From NCBI GenBank assembly GCA_965116715.1, contig OZ220724.1:1674001-1738000 (forward strand): a stretch of DNA of 64,000 bases, read 5' to 3'. Positions 18,601 through 25,500 of the stretch are shown here, piece after piece. Numbering within the stretch: position 1 is the stretch's first letter; each line of letters begins with the position of its first letter. Made by a program: the position numbers and the translations under genes. The stretch comes from Poriferisodalis sp965116715. Its GTDB lineage: Bacteria > Actinomycetota > Acidimicrobiia > Acidimicrobiales > Poriferisodalaceae. Under the pieces are notes generated by a model. It saw only the letters and a list, made by a program, of their open reading frames with translations, made no database searches and was not told the origin of the DNA.

Positions 18601-18819
18601 GTTGTCGTCCAGCGCCACCTCGATCGCGTCCACCACCGCTTGGTCGCGGCCGCAGATCGAGATGTCAGCCGCCCCGGCCGGCCCCGTAGCCGGCACCACC
18701 GCCAACAACGACCCCAGCACAGCCATCGCCAGTACCGACGCCATGCGCCTCCGGCCACGCCCGACGCGGCGGGCGAACCTCGGGTGAGAATCGAGATTGG
18801 ATGTATGACGCTCACTCAT
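9661..18819 (-). CDS. Giant secreted leucine-rich repeat / FN3 protein with internal duplication
   Basis: 3,052 codons from ATG 18819. There is no Shine-Dalgarno; the start is set by a TATCGT box 9 nt upstream (leaderless) and by the 17-residue N-terminus ending PRFAR. A signal peptide follows (core ~27-45, GPAGAA). First half: LRR block (~52-713) of the LxxLxLxxNxLxxLPxxxF type, capped by a CGRD...FSCSA Cys motif; then a beta/Cys-rich region (~715-1170) with a Tyr-rich patch; then four FN3 domains (~1176-1560). Second half repeats the plan: LRR (~1589-2253), beta/Cys region (~2255-2680), one FN3 (~2690-2785), then two PLAGF Ig-like domains (~2793-3052). LRRs are ligand-binding scaffolds, so a recognition role outside the cell is inferred. 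No membrane anchor or sortase motif is visible at the C-terminus. Confidence 0.93.
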   Translation of the reverse strand: MSERHTSNLDSHPRFARRVGRGRRRMASVLAMAVLGSLLAVVPATGPAGAADISICGRDQAVVDAIEVALDDNSFSCSAVDEDELDDIEHLGVRGYGRFAIDRGDFAGLDALTKLHIEDSPELQVISGWAFRGAPKLETLVLSGNGIRGMESGAFAGLEHLVVLDLGRNALRGLPAEIFRGSFELDDMTAADSDLGGLETLILEDNLISELRQDMFFGLGGLLHLQVRGNQIAALDNERLLYVFNDLETFDARDNRIESIAPFIFSPFQSTLKEIHLDGNELSHLNGLEFAGLNRSGVAPLTALTDLSLEGNGLESVRSYPPTEAPPGWDADDWAGVWSRFSTTPSWGEWDTFSQLPGLLGLDLSGNALEASDLSRALFENLDSLATLRLSDNPLGSFDPQWLGGMSQPFNSGLLPTFSLYLAGVGLSSLPTEPFAGYSGFQTLDLSRNSLTSLHADTFRDQASMWILELQDNELASLPDNLFRNNSGLVGVNLARNNLTSLHEDTFDAAEGLENLDLSDNALTSLHEDFFDSLGSLDELKLQDNDLASLSEHIFDGMTLLDHLDLSGNALTSLHADIFKGDATDGGPAGLAYVDLSENSLSAGTLDVNLFKPMADLASTDLKFLGLRGMSLSSLPEDIFKGLDTLRRLDLSCNSFPSMNATQATAFANRFEGPKDSLRVVDLSGASWTSQTVRDRVKAAVEAKLTNEWHVEALYKGPLGAAWGPGGATCDSSLFDDTLLEVRSSAGTVEFNELNQTWDVTVAADVDHLTITPVPAHPTHGSRSTAQRELTEFYTDESAAHDAEYYYYDLEFVANYLLTDFRRRPGIQLNLREGGWHQVDLGATFSNGDLVNAFDTVDVRVYREPPRLRRPCWPGRVSLNTVYSDGDGRPGGRPGNLFPGLHSFDGPRREWIVPAWANAQKQHCVARTELWRADSATNRPELVKAWNGAPRAGGGKAEGGWRDNETRLAHAYQYTIRRFGTDGSFSEAKTKWIPVLPFYLDGDASFRDARRDDGSLRPANEVKYYMKIQVGLENGEVITNAGAVPAGEIVTGLYTYEFCVGKYPVLRCTFEGENRLGIKGIRNCADFVHDGTDKGKPRSINFVDGSNVGSYVGFDAGHLCVAADRSTMVCYRLEHTNSATLKVTPFYDGCAVYDVVWSRHITRETDDPALLRSGVAVPRPENVAASVSLAPQGPQVLLSWDEVESDPSNGIAVADYQVLRRGPGESEFSVLGTTGGAVRFTDTDVARGSDYVYVVKTVTADRGLSRPSDEAPVSVPPVPPAAPTSFEADVGEDSVTLSWDAPDEGIVTGYIVDRKLRNAGPSQQAVLVGHVGGDVTQVTDSNPVAGAAYRYSITAINTGGRSKPATVKVDIPEPDNGMAAPTGLTATRSGLTVNLAWDAVEGATGYDVLRQGPDETAYFKLATPTANSYSDSPPSSGTYSYKVRAADDDGVGTLTDAVSADIPAPPDAPTSLQATATSSSVTLSWTAPAQTIVTYLVTRKVRDADPPEDFEPLGVTAGATTTYTDTTVEAGTAYAYQVGAVGIELSSEPATVEVDTPPVLQQGLPGEKLLQPTLDPDKSVVPQVMASEISICGRDPAVVKAIKFALDDNDFSCSAVDEDDLDDIESLGVQGYGRFSIMPADLAGLDALTELRIVDSPALKALPTLAFSEVPKLENLVLSGNSIRWIESGAFANLPDLVKLDLGRNALRGVQPGLFVGAVFDEDGNHVGELEMENLDTLVLADNLISELNSEMFIGLRGLLHLQVGGNQIAALDDGRLFHPFGELETFDATDNRIESIAPFVFSPVQSTLQEIHLSGNELSRLNGLEFAGYLREAMAPLAALTELSLADNGLESVRSYPPTQPPPGWDAVAWDDVWTGFSTTPSWGEWDTFSQLPKLVTLDLSRNNLEESDLSRALFEPLDKLAGLYLSRNPLADSNGQIGADLFDGMAALSGSGTFTLNLGGTGLTSLDNDPFDGYTGLESLDLAGNGLTSLASLPFQGLSGLGNQDGYVSLAGNGLTSVPANLFEDAHAALESVQLQDNELSSVPANLFDGRTNLSAVNLSGNNLTSLPASLFDGLGELFVLELDDNELASLNVDLFDGLGNLKTLSLAGNRLTTLPEDIFKGDDSDPPVGPFDMKFLDLSENLISSLPVDVFDPLGGELRFLGLRSNQLPDSLSADIFDGLAGLSRLDLACNSFTAPDAASATSFAARFEETTNLDFVDVSGTSYGSQTALNRVKTAVNAKRPGILHIEASFNTACEYSLFEDPLAEVRSSAGWVEYDELNDRWDIYVGADVDQVTITPVAAHHRQKVRGRDQIDINAPRIDLPSSLVIEYAYHDADTNRPGIQVKLRDGGWHRVWTGATFASDHLVEDFDHERVRVYREPPPMRREGCAPGAVSLNTVYSDGDGLEGGRKGNLFPGLHSFDGPLREWIVLGWAKVDKPQCVARTELWRGDGQYQTERLVKEWNGVPPSDDHAEGRWRDTETVIGTAFQYTIRRFGTDESFSQASTEWIPVMPAYLDLDKSWQDAYNDDGSLIHANDVVYNARLQLGAPENGEVLMMAPSLLNEGERPVIGLYTWEFCRMQYSTPVFTCGEIDVVSINAVSYLRVTPPQTAGPLKRTFTPSASVIAMTNANRFANWCVKLKFTDHTDIEVEHSIYDGCAAFDLMPARHITKTNNPPAAESGALAPWPENVAASVLLSSEGARVVLRWDEVESDPRNEIAVTDYQVLRRGAGESEFSVLGTTGGTTAFTDSDVAYGSDYSYVVKTVTADSGLSWPSEEASVSVPAAPPETPAAGPLDGFRLVDAADQSLISLLADGDTVELDSPDAGSFAIEATIVDGESVGSVSFELTGPVSYGPKTESHAPYSLHGDTKSGSDIELHGQALPAGEYTLTATAWSQRGLSGDELGTLEISFTVTENPDAPEPPDTGSLAGFRLVDAADQSLIATLADGGTVALDSPSTGSFAIEATIVDGHSVGSVSFELAGPVSYGPVVESYAPYSLHGDTYSGSDIELLGQPLPPGDYTLTATAWSLRRLTGDEVGTFEISFTITAAD

Positions 18820-18828
18820 GAAGCAATA

Positions 18829-18846
18829 ACGATAGCTGGTGCTACC
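18829..18846 (-). promoter_or_regulatory. Leaderless promoter and inverted repeat of the LRR gene
   Basis: On the minus strand TATCGT (18829-18834) fits the -10 consensus TANNNT and ends 9 nt before ATG 18819, with no Shine-Dalgarno. It overlaps an imperfect inverted repeat, GATAGC-TGGT-GCTACC on the plus strand at 18831-18846. The same 16-mer, with changes only in the four-base spacer (14 of 16 identical), overlaps the -10 box in front of the giant gene. No good -35 is visible. An operator for a shared regulator is a reasonable inference. Confidence 0.5.
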
Positions 18847-18972
18847 ACCCGTTTGGACGCCTGACCAGCAACAACGCCGAGCTGTGCAGCCGCGTCCTCG
18901 TTCGCGCCCTCACCGACGGGTTCCGCTACGAGCGCAGGTTCAATAACCCGCAAGCGGCGCTCGGCCGCGTTT

Positions 18973-19482
18973 GTGCGGCACATTGTGCGTTTGTGCGGTG
19001 CATCGTGCGGCGATGCTCCCTTCGGGGCCATCGACTCCCAGGCCGTGGGGGTCGCGATTCGCGAGGCGGATCGGCAGATGCACGAACTGGTGGCCTTGCC
19101 GACATGGCACAGCCTCAATGACGGCGAGCAGCGATACCTGCGCGCGGTCGTAGCCGAGGGGGGTACGGCGACCCCCCGGCAGATCGCGCAAAGAATTCCG
19201 TTCGATCCCGCGACGCTCTCGCGCACCGAGCGGCACCTCGTCAACGCCGGCTGCGTGACCGTCGGCGAGACCGGCGCGGTCGAGATCGCCGAGGTCATCA
19301 CACTCGACGACATGCGACGGATCGCGGCACACGAGGCGCGCTACGCCGACGCAGAGTCGACACGGTCACCGACAGCAGCAGGACACGGCAGCCACCGCCC
19401 GCGCTGCAATGCGGAGATGCCCCGCGCCCAGGCTCGCTGCGTGCTCGCCAAGGGACACGCCGGGAGGCACCGCTCCCGCTGA
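18973..19482 (+). pseudogene. Probable 3' remnant of an AAA-ATPase-like or regulatory gene: winged helix plus Cys/His tail
   Basis: Up to 169 codons on the plus strand, convergent with the giant gene. Codons from about 19030 onward look protein-like. The middle part (about residues 35-105, including LPTWHSLNDGEQRYL and ATPRQIAQRIPFDPATLSR) resembles the C-terminal winged-helix module that follows the ATPase core in actinobacterial AAA/STAND-type proteins. The tail has a C-x10-C-x5-H-x3-H pattern that could bind zinc. There is no ATPase core and no clear start: GTG 18973 and GTG 18985 sit in a short repetitive TTGTGCG stretch without a Shine-Dalgarno. I read it as the leftover end of a gene broken when the large surface genes arrived or rearranged. 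A small intact DNA-binding protein is the alternative. Confidence 0.5.
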
Positions 19483-19547
19483 GCGCCCGCACTTCTGCGG
19501 AACGTGTGGCCTCAGTCATTGCAGGCTGCCGGAACCGCCGGGGCCGG
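19483..19547. other. Short convergent intergenic spacer
   Basis: Sixty-five bases between the stop of the plus-strand remnant and the stop (TAG, 19548-19550) of the giant gene. Directly after the giant's stop there is G+C-rich near-palindromic sequence (GCCGGCCCCGGC, which includes the stop-proximal bases) that could fold, but no T-run follows, so an intrinsic terminator is not established. Confidence 0.3.
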
Positions 19548-22500
19548 CTACGGCGCGCTGTAGTCGGGCATGCAGCCGAAGATTGTCTCGCCCTTCTTGG
19601 AGTAGTCGCTGTCTTGGTTGAAGCTGATGCTGTATTTGTCGGCGTTCCCGTCGCCGTCGGTGTCGATCACCGTCTGCACCGCATACACGTAGCATCCCGA
19701 GCGCGTCTGTCCGAACTCGTCGAAATAGGTGTATTCGCGATACGCGTCCTCGTCGGCGTCGCGCTCGGTGAACAGCTCCTCGATCACGGTGGCATTTGCG
19801 ATCAGGCTGTCGCGGGCCGGTGTGTCGTGCTCCGGGGAGTGCTGGTCCATCGGGTACCGGCTGCGCCAGATCCGATAGCCCAAGATGGCCTCGCCGGCGT
19901 CGACTTCGGGAGCGTCCCACCCCAGCTCCACCCGGAGCTTCGTCGCCCGTTGCAGAGTCTCCCAATAGGGAGACGGGATCGCGTTCGTCCAGCGGTCGGG
20001 GAACCCGCCGGCGTTGCCGTCCTCAGCAGAAGCCCACCGCCACGTCACCCGCCGAAGCCTGAGCGGATGGGGGGCGTCGGGGTCGCTGTTGTGGCTCAAG
20101 GGCCGTTCGGCCCGGTTGATGACCACCCTGTAGCAATGGGCCTCGGTGTACTGGTTGCAGCGGTTGAAGCGCGCGCGGGGGTGGCGGGCAGGATCCATCG
20201 ACGGGTTGTTGAAGGGGCAGCAGTCCTCCCACACAACGATGTGCACCTCGCCGGACCCGCCGGGCTCCACCCTCTGGCACACCGACCACCCCCCCAGCTC
20301 CCCGTTCGTGGAGTTGCCGTTGGCGAACGTCACCACCCACAAATTGTCCCCCGCCGTCGCCTTCACCGACACGCAATCCCGCCCGTCCATGTAGCCGACG
20401 TTGACCTCGATCGGGTTGTCCGGGCCCAAGGCCAACGTTTGGTCCTCGCCGCCGACCGTCAACCCGCTCAGCACAGTCCCCTCCACAAGCGGGGCCACCT
20501 TGGTCACCGTCACCGTGTAGGTCTTCGTGGTGGTCCCGTCCTCGGCCGTCACCGTCACCGTGATCTCCGTCGAACCCGACCCCAGCGTCACCGTATGGCC
20601 CGCCGCCGTCGCCGCCGCCGCCGGAACCACCGACGCCCGCGAGTCGCTGGCGGTCGCCTTCACCGTCACCTCCGACACATCGCTGCCCACATCCACGGTG
20701 TACTCCAGGTGGTCGGCCGCGAAGGCCCTATCCAACGACTGGCCGTCCACCGACAGGGCGCTGAGCGTTGCATCGTCGTACTTCTCGGCGCCGTTGCTCA
20801 CCTTATGCTTGCCGGCGGCGAAGCTCGCGGCGTTGTTCGCGGTGGCCGCCACGTCGCGGATCGGGCCCTCACCCGATCCCGACCCCGCATTCGCGTGGTT
20901 GTAGGCCACTGTCACCGTGTCGCCGTAGCGGGCCTTTTCTGCTTCTGCCAGCGTCAAAGTCACCAAACTCCCCCCTACGCTCACCCCGGTCACCCCCACA
21001 TTCGAACGGCCCACACTCGTCGCCGAGTCGACCACCGACACCGTGAACGCCCCTGGCACCGGCACGCTGGAGGTGTCCAGCGCCTCGTCGTAGGACAGAA
21101 TCAGACTCGCCCCGTCCGTCGTCACCGACGCCACCACAAGATTCGGCGCCATCGTGTCCGCGCCGCGGGTGACGGTGAGGGTGTGGGTCTTCGTGGCGGT
21201 GCCGTCCTCGGCGGTGACCTTGACCTTGATGGTGTTGGCGCCCACCTCGAGGTCGACCTGGTGGCCGTTGTCGGCCGAGGTCGTATCGTCGTCGTCCAGC
21301 GCCGAGTCGTCGTCGGCGAGCAGCTCGACCGACACCGCCCGCGAGTCGCCGGCCGCCGCGGCCACCGTCACCCGGGCCACGTCGTTGCCCACGCTGGCCG
21401 TGTAGCTGTCGGTGCCTGTCGTCCGGGCCACCGCCACCGCGTCCGCCGCCGCCGTCGACGTCCCCGCCCACAGCTCCAGCGCGCCGAGGGCCGCGTCGTC
21501 GGACTTCGCCGCGCTGTTGTCCACCCCCTGGCTCGCCGCGATGTTCGCCGCGTCGTTGCCCGCGACATCTTGGATCGGGCCCACACCCAACCCCGACCCC
21601 GAATCGCCCGGGGTGTAGACCACCGTCACCTCGTCGCCGAAGCGCACCGCCGGCGTCAGCGTCAAAACCACATCGTCGCCCGACACCACCACCCCCGTCA
21701 CCGACGTCGTGCGCGCCGAGTTCGACACAGAATCGGTCACCGACACCGCGAACGCCCCCACAACCGGCTCCGAGTCCTTGTCCAGCTCCTCGTTATAGGC
21801 CAGCACCAAGCTCGCCCCGTCCGCCGCCACCTCCGCCGACTGAAGCTCCGGCGCCGTCGTGTCCTGCCCCGAGGTGGTGTTGTAGGCGTAGACCTTGGAG
21901 TGGTCGGCGCGGTCGCCTCGGGGCACGTAGACCACCCCGTCGTGGTGCCAGGCGCCGCGGATGAAGTCGCCCGAGCCGATGTGGCTGGCGTGCAGGTCGA
22001 AGTCCCAGTCGGAGTTGCGGCCCTTGTCGCTCAGCTTGTAGCCAAACAGCTTGTCGGCGTCGATATTGAGCGCCCAGACCGCGGTGCCGTCGGAGGCGAT
22101 GCCGCGCAGATGATTGGATCCGAACTCGCCTGTGGCATCAATGTCCTTGTCGGAGTCGCGGGCCTCCGTCGCAAGCGTGTACGCGTAGACCATGCCGTCT
22201 GCGGAGTCGCCCACCCACATCGTCGTCCCGTCCGACCACATCCCCGCAGGGTTGGCGTTGTCGGTGTGCAAATCGACGTCCTTGCCAGAGTCGGGGTCGC
22301 CGTGGGCGCTGCCCGCGGTGGTGACCGGGGTTACGCCGCCGGCGGCGACGTTCACCCTGTAGGCGTACAGCTTGGCGTCGGAGGTATCGGCCACCCACAG
22401 CGTGCCGCTCACCGCGTCGTCGGCCGCCACCTCGACATCAGCGAAGATCCCTCCCCACAGGTTCCCGTTGTCGCCCGACAGATCAACGTCGAGGCCCTCG

Positions 22501-25500
22501 ACGCGGCTGCCGTCGGAGCGGTCGAACGCCAGAACGTCGTCGCTGCCGTCATCAGCCACCCACAGCACTTTGTCGGTGCCCCAAACCCCCCGCGGCTTGA
22601 TGCCCTCGGTGTCCCACAGGTAGTTGACGTCGTCGCCGGCGCGCCATTCGCCCGCATCGGCCGAGCCGCGGCCCAGATGCAGCGTGTACTCGGAGCTCAG
22701 CAAGGCCTCGTCGGGCACCGTCACCTTGACGGTGACGGTGGTCAACCCCTCGCTCAAGTCCACCTGGAAGCCGTCCGCGCCATCGGCGTCGGTCAGCGGG
22801 TCGCCGTTGGTGTCGAGCACCGACACCTCCGGCGAGCCGTTCAGCGTCCAAGCGATCGTGGCCTGGGTGACGTCGCTGCCGAAACCCGCGTGATACGACA
22901 TATGGCGGGGCACAAAACCGTGCAGCCGGTCATCCATGTCGCCCACAGCGGTCACCGACAAATCGCTCAGCGGCTCAGCCACCACCTCCAACACATCCGA
23001 CAGCGCATAGACCGCCAGATTCTGGCCATCCGCGTCGAGCTGGCTCGAGTGCCTCAAACCGCTGGAACCGTGAGGCCGCGAGATCGCGACCAACTCCGAC
23101 CCGAAGGTGTGGCCGATGCTGAGTTTCGCGCCGTTGTCGTTGCAGCCCACCCAGACGTTCCTGTCGCTGGAAACCGTCGAGGCGACGTCGTGACCGCTCG
23201 TGCGCTTCGGCGACGTCGTGTCCCACGACGAACCGTCATAGAAGTCCTCGTAGTCGTCGGCGACCTTCGCGCCGGCGATGTAGTAGATCGGCACGCCCTT
23301 GTCAGCGGCCGTGAAAGTGGTGGCTGTGTGGTCGCGGGCATTCACAGCCGAGGTGCACCCCAGAACCCTGAACAAGCCCGAACTGGACCGGATCGCACGA
23401 TGGCCGCTGTTGGCGATGTCGTCGCGCACCCACGTGTCGTAGTCGTCGATACTGCTCGAGTCCGCGTGGCCCTTTTCAGACGTCACCCCCAACAGCCGGA
23501 ACTTGTCGCCCACACCCAGACTCGAAGGCACCAGCGCCCACTCCTCGGGCACCGAGACCGCGGACGGCGCCGCGGTGCGGACCACATTGACGGTGTAGGT
23601 CTTCGTCGTCGTCCCGTCCTCCGCGGTCACCTTCACCTTGAACGTCGTCGTCGAGCCCACCGCGCCCAGATCCACCTGGAACCCGTTGTCGGCAGCGGTG
23701 GTGTCCGAGTCGGCCAAGTCGTCGTCGTCGGCCTTGTTGCGCACCGCCACCGACGCCAGCTCGCCCGCCGACGCCTCAAAGGACACCGTCACCTTCTCCG
23801 CCGCAGCCGACACGTCATAGGACACCACCGACGGCGAGAACGCCGGGTCCAGCGCCAGCGGCGACGCCGAGGTCGACACCCCCGGCCTCACCACCAGACC
23901 CGACAGCGTCGCATCGGTGCGGTCGCGGCGGACCACATTGACGGTGTAGGTCTTCGTCGTCGTCCCGTCCTCCGCGGTCACCTTCACCTTGAACGTCGTC
24001 GTCGAGCCCACCGCGCCCAGATCCACCTGGAACCCGTTGTCGGCAGCGGTGGTGTCCGAGTCGGCCAAGTCGTCGTCGTCGGCCTTGTTGCGCACCGCCA
24101 CCGACGCATCATCGCCCGCCGACGCCTCAAAGGACACCGTCACCTTCTCCGCCGCAGCCGACACGTCATAGGACACCACCGACGGCGAGAACGCCGGGTC
24201 CAGCGCCAGCGGCGACGCCGAGGTCGACACCCCCGGCCTCACCACCAGACCCGACAGCGTCGCATCGGTGCGGTCGCGGCGGACCACATTGACGGTGTAG
24301 GTCTTCGTCGTCGTCCCGTCCTCCGCGGTCACCTTCACCTTGAACGTCGTCGTCGAGCCCACCGCGCCCAGATCCACCTGGAACCCGTTGTCGGCAGCGG
24401 TGGTGTCCGAGTCGGCCAAGTCGTCGTCGTCGGCCTTGTTGCGCACCGCCACCGACGCATCATCGCCCGCCGACGCCTCAAAGGACACCGTCACCTTCTC
24501 CGCCGCAGCCGACACGTCATAGGACACCACCGACGGCGAGAACGCCGGGTCCAGCGCCAGCGGCGACGCCGAGGTCGACACCCCCGGCCTCACCACCAGA
24601 CCCGACAGCGTCGCATCGGTGCGGTCGCGGCGGACCACATTGACGGTGTAGGTCTTCGTCGTCGTCCCGTCCTCCGCGGTCACCTTCACCTTGAACGTCG
24701 TCGTCGAGCCCACCGCGCCCAGATCCACCTGGAACCCGTTGTCGGCAGCGGTGGTGTCCGAGTCGGCCAAGTCGTCGTCGTCGGCCTTGTTGCGCACCGC
24801 CACCGACGCCAGCTCGCCCGCCGACGCCTCAAAGGACACCGTCACCTTCTCCGCCGCAGCCGACACGTCATAGGACACCACCGACGGCGAGAACGCCGGG
24901 TCCAGCGCCAGCGGCGACGCCGAGGTCGACACCCCCGGCCTCACCACCAGACCCGACAGCGTCGCATCGGTGCGGTCGCGGCGGACCACATTGACGGTGT
25001 AGGTCTTCGTCGTCGTCCCGTCCTCCGCGGTCACCTTCACCTTGAACGTCGTCGTCGAGCCCACCGCGCCCAGATCCACCTGGAACCCGTTGTCGGCAGC
25101 GGTGGTGTCCGAGTCGGCCAAGTCGTCGTCGTCGGCCTTGTTGCGCACCGCCACCGACGCATCATCGCCCGCCGACGCCTCAAAGGACACCGTCACCTTC
25201 TCCGCCGCAGCCGACACGTCATAGGACACCACCGACGGCGAGAACGCCGGGTCCAGCGCCAGCGGCGACGCCGAGGTCGACACCCCCGGCCTCACCACCA
25301 GACCCGACAGCGTCGCATCGGTGCGGTCGCGGCGGACCACATTGACGGTGTAGGTCTTCGTCGTCGTCCCGTCCTCCGCGGTCACCTTCACCTTGAACGT
25401 CGTCGTCGAGCCCACCGCGCCCAGATCCACCTGGAACCCGTTGTCGGCAGCGGTGGTGTCCGAGTCGGCCAAGTCGTCGTCGTCGGCCTTGTTGCGCACC

